A DNA stretch of 64,000 bases from Stereocaulon alpinum (Eukaryota; Ascomycota; Lecanoromycetes; Lecanorales; Stereocaulaceae), in contig JAEUBA010000005.1 in assembly GCA_018257865.1 (NCBI GenBank), forward strand, positions 1 through 64,000, written 5' to 3'. A model generated the notes under the pieces. That model saw only the letters and a program-made list of their open reading frames with translations. It searched no databases and was not told the DNA's origin. Shown piece after piece: positions 22,805-35,226 of this stretch. The position numbers and the translations under genes were made by a program. Positions within the stretch are counted from its first letter, which is position 1; each line of letters opens with the position of its first letter.

Positions 22805-24957
22805 ATGGCGCAGCTCGATACGCTCGACCTGATTGTCCTCGCCATACTACTGGCGGGGACCGTAGCATACTTCACAAAAGGAACCTACTGGGGAATACCC
22901 AAAGATCCCTACGCAGGCTCTTACTCCTTGGCTAATGGAGCTAAAGCGGGCAAAACGAGAAACATACTGGAGAAGATGGACGAGTCGGAGAAAAATTGTG
23001 TAGTCTTCTACGGCTCACAGACGGGCACAGCTGAAGACTATGCCTCAAGATTGTCCAAGGAAGGTTCCCAAAGGTTCGGCTTGAAGACTATGGTGGCCGA
23101 TCTGGAAGACTATGACTATGAAAACCTGGATACCTTCCCGGAAGACAAGCTTGCCGTGTTCGTGTTGGCCACGTATGGTGAAGGTGAACCAACAGATAAC
23201 GCCGTGGACTTCTATGAATTCGTGACTGGCCAAGACGTTTCATTCAGCAACGGGGGCGGTGCAGATGAAAAGCCGCTTCAGAATCTGAAGTTCGTGGCGT
23301 TTGGGCTGGGAAACAACACTTATGAACACTACAATTCCATGGTCCGCCGAGTCAATGACGCTTTAGTCAAGCTTGGAGCCAGCAGAATCGGCAAAGCTGG
23401 AGAGGGTGACGACGGCGCCGGCACGATGGAGGAAGACTTCTTGGCCTGGAAAGAACCTATGTGGGCAGAGCTCTCCGAGAAACTGGGTCTTGAGGAACGA
23501 GAAGCCGTCTACGAGCCCGTTTTCAGCATCACAGAACGAGAGGACATGGATGCGGACGCGGATGAGGTTTACCTTGGTGAACCAAACAAGCACCACCTCG
23601 AAGGCGCCCAAAAGGGTCCCTACAACTCGCACAACCCATACATAGCGCCGATTGTCGAATCGAGAGAAGTTTTCACTGTGAAAGACCGGAACTGCCTACA
23701 TATGGAAATCGACGTCAAAGGCTCGAACTTGACTTACACCACCGGCGATCATATCGCCGTCTGGCCCACAAACGCGGGGAAAGAAGTGGATCGCTTCATC
23801 AACATCCTTGGCCTCGCAGAAAACCGTCACAAAGTCATTAGCGTGAAAGGCCTAGATTCTACAGCCAAAGTGCCCTTCCCTACACCCACGACCTACGACG
23901 CGGCCGTCCGTTACCACATGGAAATATGCGGCGCGGTTTCTCGTCAATTCGTCTCATCCCTGGCACCCTTTGCGCCGAACGAGAATTCTAAGGCAGAAAT
24001 GACGAAGCTTGGGAATGATAAAGATTATTTCTCAGATAAGGTCTCAAGTCAATATTTGAACATTGCTCAAGTCCTGGAGAGGGTCGACAGTTCACCGTGG
24101 ACAAATGTTCCGTTCTCTATCCTGATCGAAGGCATTCACAAGATTCAACCACGCTACTACTCCATATCTTCTTCATCACTCGTTCAAAAAGACAAAATTT
24201 CGATAACGGCTGTCGTTGAGGAGATTCGCATTCCTGGCAGTGACAATATCGTCAAGGGCGTCACCACCAACTATCTTCTCGCTTTGAAACAAAAGCAACA
24301 CGGTGACCCGAACCCTGATCCTCATGGCTTGACATACTCAATCACAGGGCCAAGGAACAAGTACGATGGGATCCACGTTCCTGTACACGTTCGTCACTCA
24401 AATTTCAAGCTGCCATCGGACCCCTCAAAGCCCATTATCATGGTCGGTCCAGGCTCAGGTGTTGCACCTTTCCGTGGGTTCATCCAGGAACGAGCTGCCC
24501 AAGCTCAGGCTGGCGAGATTGTCGGGCAGACTATACTCTTCTACGGCTGCAGGAGAGCTTCTGAAGACTACCTGTACAAGGAGGAATGGGAGGTAATCTC
24601 TAATCTCCCAAAGTATCCTTGAATTCTCGTCTTGTTTACTAACGACATACCTCACAGCACTACAAGCAAATGCTTGGCGATAAATTCACCCTCATCACAG
24701 CATTCTCACGCGATGGACCCAAGAAAGTTTATGTCCAGCAACGCTTGCAGGAGAACGCAGCTCTCGTCAATCAGCTACTAGAGAAGGAGAAGGGTAACTT
24801 TTACGTTTGCGGAGACGCAGCTAACATGGCTCGGGCTGTTAATGACGTGCTAGGGAAAATAATAAGTGAGCATAGGGGCCTGAGCCCGGAGAAGGGTGAG
24901 GAGATTGTTAAGGCTATGAGATCAAGTAATCAGTACCAGGAAGATGTATGGTCCTGA
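22805..24957 (+). CDS. NCP1: NADPH-cytochrome P450 reductase
   Basis: CPR passes electrons from NADPH through FAD and FMN to microsomal P450s, including those of ergosterol synthesis, at the ER membrane. Exons: 22805-24592 and 24658-24957, giving 695 aa, the usual fungal size. Residues about 8-25 form the N-terminal membrane anchor. The flavodoxin/FMN domain has YGSQTGTAEDYA and ATYGEGEPTDNA. The FAD domain has RYYSISSS, the NADPH domain has GPGSGVAPFRGF and YGCRR, and CGDAANMARAV lies near the C-terminus. The protein ends in DVWS, with the conserved penultimate Trp that stacks on FAD. The single 65-nt intron falls after the EEWE codons near the C-terminus. Confidence 0.97.
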
Positions 24958-27364
24958 GATGATTGGGCACGACATCAAGCGAAGAGATGATAGATGTGAC
25001 GGTACATACCGGGAGACTGGTTTATTAGACTATAGCATGACGGCGGGCGGGTTGCGGCTGGAGTTATTTAGACTTGGATTTTGGTGTGTGAATTATAGAG
25101 AGATTAAAGGCTTTGAGCGACTGTACTTGATGATTTTATTATGATAGCGAATGGCTTCTCCAATCGGGACCATGGATCAGACTCATGTTGGAAGCATCGC
25201 CACACTTGTTCGCATACATAAACACTCAACTGAATGCATTGTCAAATCCATATGGGAGAACCAAATCATGTGACTGGCTGGGATACAGAAGCGTCTTGCG
25301 GAGGAAGACCCTAGGAGCAAGAAGATGCCGAGTTCGCGAAGTCGTGATTTCGAGATGAGCGGAGCTATCTACGCCGTCTGGGAAGCTCATTGATTGGTTG
25401 ACTTGACTCTAAGATTCGAGACACGGTGCAGCCTGCTGTAGATCGAGCCACTTCCGCTGCAAGGAAGATCTTTTACGGCTGCACATTGTGATCTGGGTTC
25501 TTTTCACACCGCCACAAGGACCCCTCTGACGGGTAATAAGCACGCGGTGATACTCGCGCCCCGAATCTCACCATCTAGACGCAGTACTCTCTGAGCCTTG
25601 TATGTGTTGAGGACAAGACGCAAACTGGAATGCTATCAAAGGGAAGCCACTCGGAGTTGACACAGCCAGGACGCAATGTGAGTATAGATGGTGAGTGTAG
25701 GAAAAGCGATATGAAGTAGGAATCGAATGACGCGTCTAGCAAGCGCTTTTTCTGAAAAATTTCGACCCATCGGCTCCAGTCGTTACTGGGTTTCTGAGGA
25801 TAAGTGAAACAGACGCGGCAGATGTCTGACGGTACTGCCGAGGTCGGGGAAGTGCGGTTGGGTCGATGATGTTTGAGACATAGTAGTGGAAAAGCTTCAA
25901 TGCGATTGTGATGTCAGATCTTGGAATGATCAAGCCTGTGCAAGGGGCGGGTTCAACATGGTGGGACCTGCCATTTCGTGAGTACTCGACCAAGCTGGAC
26001 AAGAAGCTTGAGGCCTATTTGGAATTCCGCTAAGCATTGCGAGGAAGGAATGAACCATTCAAAGCCTTAGGGACAATCCGTAGTAATCAACAAACAGGAC
26101 AATGGAACTTGATGACCGTACCTGACCATAGACTCTTATGGTATGGCACTGCGAAAGCTTTTCAATGTTGGAAGGCACAATGGTTTGAGGCTGAAGCCTG
26201 CAGCTCCTTTCGCGGTTAGCGTGAGAAGTGCACAGGGTGAAACGACTGCCAGGCCATGGATGAGAGGTCAAAATGCGTACATTGAGGATCCTGGCCACAT
26301 ATGTTGCCCTATGCAAGCAACAGAGTTTTCTCCAGGATTCGGGGCGCGTCTCAAGTTGCTGTCCAAAGGGCCAAAGGGATCAGTGGCACCTGCCTCCTAA
26401 TGGCATTGCTCATTCGTTCCTTGGAATTGCCGTCGCTAGTATGTGAAGCTGAAGGTTGAATGAGCAGACATGATGGTGGCACTTTCTGCTCTCAGGATCC
26501 GCGTGAGGACGAGGGAGTTCGTTGTTGACGGGTGATTGCCGCCTTGCAACTTCCTCGTGCCTTCAAAAACACTCCAAGGAAGAAACATTTCAAGAAGCCG
26601 CACCTTGCTAGCTTTGTTTTTTTTTTGTTTATCTGCTTCTACATTCTGCCCCTCTCCATCCTTCTTTCAACATCGCCACATCCTCTCAACTTCTTCTCCA
26701 TACCTTCTCCGCTACAGCTCTTTGCACATCCTACACTTATTGGCAAACTGCTTGTCCATACTCTTGTATTCACTGTACCCTTTGCTCACATCGTACCGAG
26801 CTCGCTCTCCATCTCCGCCAGTATCGAAGATTCTCTGTATGATCACGTAAACCTTCTCCACCTCGCTGTCGCTGCTTACATGTGTCTCACAGCCATTCAC
26901 TTACAGCAAGCCTAATTCACTATCTGCTGCAACGCTCCTGGAGTATCTCCACCTCTCCTCTGTGGATCTCACCATCCTCCGCTCTCTTCGATGAAGCTGA
27001 CCAGAGAAGCCGCTGCAGGTTTCCGGAGACCAGCTATACACGTCAGAGCCATCTCTCACAATGATGCAGAACACCATGTCTCGTGAGGTTGCCCATCGAA
27101 TTCATTGCATTCCATGACCTCTTCCTGCACTACACTGCATGCTCCTTGATCCGAGGACACTGTTGCCTCTTTCTCCGTCTTCGATCACGCGCATTCCTTG
27201 TCTAGGCACGCTGGCAGTCTTGTTACCGTAAGAAGACAAGAACAAAGTGTCTCTGCTCTACCGCTTTCCTGAGCATTCATCCATGTCTCTGTGAAAAAGA
27301 TACCTCCAGGAAGGCGTCCTCTCGTCCAGAGAACCAGCTGACTCGTGAGGAAACCCTAGGCAAT
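24958..27364. other. Long intergenic region and RRM-gene leader
   Basis: 2.4 kb without a supportable protein gene. 24958 to about 26500 shows no coding pattern on either strand. About 26530-27364 becomes pyrimidine-rich (CT/TC tracts), typical of a fungal promoter plus long 5' leader for the RNA-binding protein that starts at 27365. Short upstream open frames occur, for example 27061-27117 (18 codons, starting with two ATGs). Transcription of this leader is inference. Confidence 0.45.
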
Positions 27365-29484
27365 ATGTACGGAAACATGCAAGCCGCCCTCTCCAGCCAG
27401 ACCATGGTTCCCAGCCAGGTCTACCAACAGATGCCCACCTCCAACATGCACCACGAACACAGCAATAATGGAATGGACAATCTTGCTGAAAGTTTCGGAA
27501 ACATCAATCTTCGCAATGCAGCCTTAATGAGCCAGGGCAAGGCAGGCAATGCAGCCATGCAAGTGAACGATCCCAACATGAGTGCCATGATAGGACAGCA
27601 GTCCAACGGTCCAATGCTCTACCAACTTCCTGACGGCACCTTCATGGTTTCGGGCTCAAACACCAGTCAAGGTAACTACCACCAGTACCCCAATGCCTAC
27701 AATATGGCTGTCACCCAACCTACGCAGTATCAGCAAGCGGCTTATCATGCCATGCCTGCTCCCGGGATCCCCCCGGGTCCACATACCCCACGAAATCATC
27801 TCTGGACCTCGGCACATAGCATACATAAGCTTCCAGAGCTTGTTGCACCTCGTCGAAGCTCCTGGTCTTCGAACGAGGAAGCTAGTCCACAGACTCCTCT
27901 CGACGGATATCAGCCTACAGTCGTCATCTCCGGCCACTCGCCGACTACCTGGAGCACCACACCCTCTCCCATACAAGCTCAATTCCCCCAGCAGATAGCC
28001 AAGGATGCAGATGGCGTTCCTGTGTATGCAGACTTTTGGGCATGGACTCAAAAAGATCCAGCTATCCCTCCACCCGTCCCTGCTGTCCATAGCGGACCCG
28101 ATGGCGGACGTGGTACCCTGGACAAGATATTGGATAACCGCAACGGAACAACCAATGTCTACATCCGTGGACTGCAGCCAAACACGACGGACGAGATGCT
28201 GGGGGGTTATGGTGCACGCTTCGGTCCGATTGTGAGCCAGAAAGCAATCATTGAAATGTCCAACAATACCTGTAAAGGGTAATAGGACCCCTATCCGCAG
28301 GTCAAGAGAATACTGCTGACGCTCCTAACAGCTATGGCTTCATCATGTACCACAATTACAATGATGCCGAGAATTGTATTCGTGCGTTCTTCTTCCTCGG
28401 CTATGAGGCAAAGTTCGCAAAGGTACGTTAAACCTTTTGCATATATCAATTGACTTGGAGCAATTGACAGACTTTCAGGAATCTCACAATCAGCGCCTCA
28501 AAGCCTTGAGTGACAAGAACAATACCAATCTTTACGTCTCGAACCTACCACGTATGATGGTTGAGAAAGTACATGCCGTGCCTCGCTTCTCAAACTTGGG
28601 GGCTGATCGTGTTCGCAGGGATTGGAGACTCTTGTTGAGGAAGCCTTTCCGAAGGACATGTACCCAGATCATCAACCCACGTCGACTAAGATCTTGAAAG
28701 ACAGCAATGGTATAAGCCGCGGAGTCGGGTTTGCTCGGTATGCTCATGCGGGGAGGCCTTGCCCTTGCCTCAACTACTGCTGATATGAGAAATAGCTTCC
28801 AGACTCCGGAGGTGTGCCAGCAAATCATTGATGCTTTCAACAACAAGACGCTTGGTGAAGGCAAGATGGCCACGACGTTGCAGATTCGCTATGCCGACAC
28901 AGAGGAGCAGAAGAAGCTCAAGACGTACACCGCTGAGAAGCGCCTGTTCAAGACGAATGAGTACAACGAGGTTGTTTATGGACCTGGCTCACCGTGGAGG
29001 CGTCTGTACTCCCCAGTATCGAATTCGAACTCCAGTTATAGTCCCATCCAGATCCATGCGCCTAGCTCGAACATCCCATGGAGCACTCAATCACAAGCCT
29101 CACCAATCTCACCACCGTAGGTGTCCTGTCGCGCGTTCAAGAGAAGTCACACTAATACTTACAAGCTATGTCAGCTATCCACAAGCACACCCCCAATCAG
29201 CTCCCAGCTACGGGCAAGCTTCTAGTGGCCTACTCCAAGGGTCAGTCATCGCTCCGGCGATCGATGTAGCACAAGCTCCAGTACGACACACTACTCGTAT
29301 CAAGATCGAGAGCCCTAGCGTTACGGCTGCAGCCAAAAAGGCAGGTTCAGAGGCAGTCGAGGTTAATTCACCTGACGGAGCGTCATCCTCGACGTCAGAC
29401 GAAGACACCTTGGTTTCCAAATCCAAGTCGGGCAAGAGCTGCAGTGATGACGTGGTGCTATCCCCAACCAAGTCTAAGCTTTGA
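27365..29484 (+). CDS. RNA-binding protein with two RRM domains, MSSP/RBMS-like
   Basis: Exons: 27365-28278, 28332-28422, 28479-28568, 28619-28737, 28796-29116, 29175-29484 (the last acceptor may be 29165), about 614 aa. The first 250 residues are Gln/Asn/Ser/Pro-rich and probably disordered. RRM1 begins at TNVYIRGLQP (RNP2) and its RNP1-like part KGYGFIMYHNY spans the first intron. RRM2 begins NLYVSNLPR, with RNP1 GVGFAR at the exon 4/5 junction. Two tandem RRMs behind a disordered N-terminus resemble fungal homologues of S. pombe Msa1 and animal RBMS/MSSP proteins, which regulate mRNA. The C-terminus is Ser/Lys-rich. RRM2 looks somewhat divergent (PRMMVEKGLETL in place of the usual helix start). 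Cytoplasmic mRNA regulation is inference. Confidence 0.82.
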
Positions 29485-30012
29485 GACATCTAGGTTCGGG
29501 CCAGGGAGCCAAACAGCGTCATTCCGCTTCGTTCACTTCATTCTTTGCTGCAACGATATTTCTCTTCAGACATTTAGCCGATGGTCTTCTCAAGGCCAGT
29601 GTTACCATTACGCCAGCGTTAGGCACTTCGCCTGGCACACGGCCTGAGCGCCGAATTGCTTGTACTTGAGCTCTCAGCAGCGCTATACTTCAAAGGCACC
29701 GACATAGCGATATTACTAGTATTGGCGTTCCTTAGGAAAACTCGACTATGGCAGGCAATCTAGCCTCGATAGGCTCGAGCGGTATATCGTTAGCATGGGC
29801 GGCTTGCTTTACGCATCTTAGCGGCATTTCGGAGTGATTCAGGGGTCCATTGTCATGCCTTTTCTTTCAGGTAACCATGAGTTCTCTTTGCTCAAGCTCA
29901 TAATCTTAGAGATCAGTATCATAGATTAGAACTTGCTCTAATAGAAAATGGCTCTTTTGCTCTTCACTGAAGCCGCACTTGCACCGAATCACTAACGAGA
30001 CTTCTGACTTCA
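29485..30012. other. Convergent intergenic region RRM gene/RIO2
   Basis: 528 bp between two stop codons. No gene or repeat is seen; presumably 3' UTRs. Confidence 0.4.
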
Positions 30013-31389
30013 TCAGTCCGCACTTATCGGCAAGGCAGCGATACCGGCGTCCGAAGACATTGACGCTGTGCCTAATTCTTGAGAGCTGGGAACTTCCGTG
30101 TCCTCATTAGGTTCATCATAAGACGCGTCAAGCGAATCATCAGTATCATCTTCGTCAGAATGCTCCTTGTCCCTATCATCGTCGTCATGACCTCCATCGC
30201 CATCAACTCCCACAGCCCGCATGTATTTCTCCAGCTCCTTGGCCATCTTTTTCGAGAAACCTGATGCTTCGACTTCGACATCTAATCTTTTGCCTTTCTT
30301 CCCAGCAGCAAGTCTTCTTGCATCTGCGAAATGAGGACCTAATTCATCGCTGACAAAGTCGAACCGTCGCTCGAAAAATCTCTTTATGCAGTTGACATCG
30401 CGGTCGAAGTACATCTCTGCGTTGGTATGATCGATTGAGACCATTTGTGGGAAGTCGATTATGAATGGCGTAAGCCTGATGTCTCTGGACTTGGTCTCTG
30501 GCTCTTGGGACTGCTCCTCCTCCGATTTACTCGTTTTCGTACCAGGCTCAGGTATCCCATCCTCCTTCAATAAGATATTAAATTCATTGAAATCTCCGTG
30601 GATTAAGCCAAAGCTCGCCAGCCTTAGGATCACATCAATCAATTCCGCGTACAACCCGGCCGGATCAGGCACGCTCTGGATCTGCCTTAATGGAAATGCG
30701 CCCACTAACTCCATCACAACCGTATGCCTGCTCTGCGCCACTGGTTCCGGCACGTGAAAACCATTTCTCCTCAGCACCTGCATGAAAGAGTATTCCTTCA
30801 GTGCCGAAAGCCTTGACATGTACATCCAGCTCGCGCTCGTGCGATGCTTTAGGTAGTCGCGATTGTTCTTTATGCTACGGAAGGATATGCGGCCTAGACG
30901 GTGAATCTTGAGAATGAGTTGTTGGCCTGAGGGTGAGGCGACAACGTAAATGTCAGATTCTTTGCCGACGCCGATGCAATTGCCTGTGCTGTAGAGTGTG
31001 GTATGTTTCAGGTGCGTGTGAAGGGCGAGGTAGTCAAGGCCACCATAGGTCAGGCGGTAGCCGTCATCTAGAGGAAGTTTGTCAGTAGGTGGAGATGAGT
31101 GAGAGATGGAGAGGTATACATTTGGCATTCTTCATTCGTGCTATTAGATTGGCTTTGGCGAGAATAGATATGCTTTTATGGACTCCGCTTCCTCCTCGTA
31201 GGCCAGATAGTTGGACGATCAAGGTTGTGGGCACAACTTCGTGGTTCTTGCTACCCATCTCCACCTAGGAGGTTCTGGTCAGCTGTTAATCGTCGAAGGT
31301 TAGACATAGGCATTCGATAGACGTACAGCGGTAAGGACTCGCCAGTCCTCGGCAGTCAAGTAACGCAGGGCCTTGGTATTGAGCTTCAT
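30013..31389 (-). CDS. RIO2: RIO2 atypical kinase/ATPase, 40S maturation
   Basis: Rio2 binds pre-40S particles and its ATPase cycle drives late cytoplasmic maturation of the small subunit. Exons: 31389-31327, 31264-31120, 31067-30013, giving 420 aa. The winged-helix N-terminus (about 1-95) begins MKLNTKALRYLTAEDWRVL and continues with the diagnostic VEMGSKNHEVVP. The RIO kinase domain has the flexible P-loop GVGKESDIY, the Lys strand ILKIHRLGR, the catalytic loop IHGDFNEFN and the metal-binding IIDFPQMVS. A 30-residue charged insert lies between the last two. The C-terminus is strongly Asp/Glu-rich. The start is fixed by the family-typical first residues. Confidence 0.96.
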
Positions 31390-31732
31390 CTTGAATCATA
31401 GATCACCCTGACATGTTGCGGTATCTAACTCAAAATCAATTCAATTATCCGGATGTAGAGTGCGGCGGACATGCAGTGCGGCAAAACTGTTCTTAGGTTT
31501 AGGGTTCGAGATTGCCTCCCAAGAGCTTCAACGCGCCAACAAGATACATCTTATAAACACCTACGAGCTACCTACTGAAGTTGTCGTAGAATAAACCGAC
31601 TAAAATATTCCCCCGATAAGGTCACTCTTGAAGTTCGTACTCCTATCCTTCATCAGCACTACTCAAGCTACCTGTCGCTCCACACTCCATCTGGTTGTAA
31701 TCAATCTTCTACACTGGTCATCGACGGCCAGC
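31390..31732. promoter_or_regulatory. Divergent promoter region RIO2/RPN1
   Basis: 343 bp between divergent start codons of a ribosome-biogenesis gene and a proteasome gene. No specific element is recognised. Confidence 0.4.
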
Positions 31733-34628
31733 ATGGCCAAGGAGAATGGGGCGCCAACAGCAGCTGAGAAGGGAAAAGGCAAGGCCGAGGAGGATAAGCC
31801 TACAGACAAGCAGAAGAAGCTTGATGATGTAAAGAAGGACAAAGATGGCAAGCCAATAGTGAACGGCACCAAAGGCGACGAGCCTGAAGAAGGTACAAGG
31901 CCCTGAGCTACACTTCGCTGAACATTTACTGACTCTGCTTGGCTAGAGGAACTAAATGAGGAAGACAAGAACCTCAAGGATGAGCTTGAGATGCTTGTTA
32001 CACGTCTACAGGTACTCTTGAGGAACCCAGTGTCGATGCCCATGCTCATCTGTCAATTCGTAGGAACCAGACACCAGTCTCTATATACCATCACTCCACG
32101 CGATCAAAGACTTCATAAAGACCTCTACCTCTTCTATGACTGCTGTACCGAAGCCACTCAAGTTCCTCCGGCCCCATTATGACGACCTGACAAAGACTTT
32201 TGACCAATGGCCGAGTGGGACGGAAAAAGACTCTCTTGCAGACGTTCTTTCCGTGCTTGGGATGACGCAAGGAGACGAGGAGAAGCTAGACACTCTCAAA
32301 TACCGACTTCTAGCTCCTTCCGAAGATCTTGGCTCATGGGGCCACGAATATGTCCGGCATCTGGCGCTGGAAATTGGGCAAGAATACCAGCGCAGAATGA
32401 CTGACGATGAGGACGTTCAAGAATTATATGATCTATCGAGAGTTCTCGTGCCATATTTTCTTAGTCATAACGCCGAAGCTGATGCTGTGGATCTGTTGAG
32501 CGAGCTGGAGAGGATACAGGACATACCGCAGTATCTAGACGAGAACACCTATCCTAGGGTCTGCCTCTACATGGTCAGCATGGTCAACCTCCTCACATAC
32601 CCTGAAGACCAGCAATTCCTACAGACCGCACACGATGTTTACAAGCATTACAATAAACTCCCCCAGGCCATGGTTCTCGCCATACGGCTCAACGATCTTG
32701 ATCTTATTCACCAAGACTTCGCCTCAACAACAGATGTAGCTATGAAGAAGCAAATGGCACTCTTGGTAGCACGACAACAGATCTGGCTGGACCCGCCACC
32801 TGAAATTGATTATGATTTTGATCAAGAGCTTACAGAGTGCTTGAGCAATACGAAGCTACCGGATCACTTTAAATCGTTGGCAAAGGAACTCAATATCCTC
32901 GATCCCAAGATGCCAGAAGACATCTACAAGAGCCATCTGGAGAGCACTCGAACGGCAGGGCTTACGAATGTGGACTCAGCGAGGCACAATCTCGCTAGTG
33001 CTTTCGTCAATGCGTTCACCAACGCAGGCTTTGGCAATGATAAGATGATGCTGGGCGCCGCCGAAGGCGAGAAGACAAGTTGGGTCTGGAAGACCAAAGA
33101 TGACGGCATGATGTCAACGACAGCATCATTGGGCATGTTGCTGAGATGGGACATTGAAAACGGTCTCGATCAGATCTTCAAGTTCACCTACGCAAGCGAA
33201 GACCAAATCAAGGCCGGTGCACTTCTTGCAATTGGTATCCTGAACTCAGGCGTGCGAATGGACTCTGAGCCAGCAATGGCTTTGCTCAGCACTGAAGAAA
33301 ATCTTGGAGCGAAAAGCATACAGATGCGAATGGCCTCAATAATGGGTCTCGGGCTGTCGTGTGCGGGTACGAATAAGGAAGAGCTTCTTGAGCTTCTTTT
33401 GCCCATTGTCGAAGATACGTCCTTGGACATGCAGCTCTCAGCCATGGCTGCGCTCTCCCTTGGTCTCATCTTTGTTGGCTCCTCAAGCGACCGTGTCAGC
33501 GGAGCCATCATCACAACACTTCTGGATGAAGAGCGACAAAAGCAATTGAAGGACAAGTGGACACGGTTTATGTCACTGGGTCTCGCTCTGTTGTTCTTCG
33601 GCCGCCAGGAGGAGGTTGAAGTCATCTTGGAGACACTGAAAGCCATCGATCACCCTATGGCGAAGCCTGCGGCAGTACTTGCAGAAGTCTGTGCATGGGC
33701 TGGTACAGGAACTGTTCTGAAGCTGCAAGAACTCCTTCACCTATGTAACGATCATATCGAAGATGGTGATGACAAGAAGGGTGATGAGCTCATACAGACC
33801 TACGCGGTTTTGGGTCTATCTCTCATATCAATGGGCGAGGAGGTCGGCCAAGAGATGGTGCTTCGACAGTTCGGTCATCTCATGCACTATGGCGAAGCCA
33901 ACATCCGGAAAGCGGTTCCACTTGCAATGGGCCTCATCAGTCCCAGCAATCCTCAGATGAAGGTTTATGACACTTTGTCAAGATACAGCCATGACAACGA
34001 CAATGACGTGGCCATCAATGCCATATTCGCCATGGGCCTTCTCGGTGCAGGTACAAACAACGCTAGATTAGCGCAGCTTCTGAGACAGCTTGCAAGCTAC
34101 TACCACCGCGACCAAAACTCGTTGTTCATGGTCAGGATTGCCCAAGGTCTCCTGCATATGGGTAAAGGCACCATGTCAATAAACCCCTTCAACACTGATC
34201 GCCAAATTCTCTCACGGGTTGCCGCTGCTGGTCTGCTCACAATTCTTGTGGCTATGATCGACGCTAAGCAATTCATCCTTGCCGAATCACATTACCTACT
34301 GTACTTCATTGTCACAGCGATGCATCCAAGGTTCCTTGTGACGCTGGATGAGAACCTCCAACCACTACAGGTCAATGTGCGTGTAGGTCAGGCTGTGGAC
34401 GTTGTTGGCCAAGCCGGTCGACCAAAGACCATCACAGGCTGGCAAACGCAGAGCACACCCGTGTTGCTAGCTTATGGCGAGAGAGCGGAATTAGAGGATG
34501 AACAATATCTCAGTCTGGCGAGTAATCTTGAAGGACTCGTCATCCTGCGGAAGGTAAGATATATTCATTCCTGTTGAGCAGAAAACGCGCTGATGCAGAA
34601 GCAGAATCCAGCTTGGGAAGAAAGCTAG
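31733..34628 (+). CDS. RPN1: 26S proteasome regulatory subunit RPN1
   Basis: Rpn1 is the largest non-ATPase base subunit of the 19S particle; it docks ubiquitin receptors and Ubp6. Exons: 31733-31892, 31947-32011, 32064-34553, 34599-34628, giving 914 aa. The Lys/Glu-rich N-terminus (1-55) is followed by LNEEDKNLKDELEMLVTRLQ and IKDFIKTSTSSMTAVPKPLKFLRPHY, typical of Rpn1. A central toroid of proteasome/cyclosome (PC) repeats follows (AGALLAIGILNSG, ASIMGLGLSCAG, SAMAALSLGLIFVGSS, AINAIFAMGLLGAGTNNAR). The tiny last exon encodes the conserved C-terminus ending NPAWEES. The start ATG at 31733 gives the expected acidic-basic N-terminal tail. Confidence 0.96.
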
Positions 34629-35226
34629 AGATAAGAATTGGCCACGCTTGACTTTGAGCAGCTACCAGCATTGTAATTTAGAAATAGAAGCGAGCATGGT
34701 ACCAGTCACGTCTCGCAAGGTGTGTCTTGCGGATCGGCTGGTTGCCCTTCCCGAATGACAACAGTTCATGAGCAAGCTTTCACATTTCGTTCATAACTTC
34801 TTTCGGGCCTATTGTCAATGTTGAAGTGTTGACCTGTATACCGTAAGGGGCGACCATGATTAGGAATCTGCTAATGCTTGGCCCCAGAGCTCCGCAGCCA
34901 GACTCAATTGCCAACTTCCAGTATGCACTATGCACTCAATCAGCATTTATTAGGGCGTTTTGATGTTCTTGATGAGGTGATCCGGTCTCATGTTCTTCCT
35001 CACTGAGTTTTCTTAGTCCTTGTTAAAGACTTTCCATAGGAAGGCCGCGGGAGAGTGCGCATCACACGTCATACCGTAGTAACGAGCAGCGTTTTTGGAC
35101 TCGACAAAAACGTCCTTGACTTGTTTGGTCCGATTGATTTCACTCCTACCTGAGCATTTCAGATCTTCAATTCTATGATTGATATTCAACAAGTGTACAA
35201 TAGATTTGTTCATAACACTATTAAAG
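34629..35226. other. Intergenic region after RPN1
   Basis: About 600 bp of RPN1 3' flank and the former promoter of the GST pseudogene. The short minus frame at 35013-35249 is not supported. Nothing else is seen. Confidence 0.4.

Noticed and set aside
24958..26530. Small frames as additional genes between CPR and the RRM gene
   Set aside because: All are under 90 codons, without conserved pattern or plausible splicing partners.
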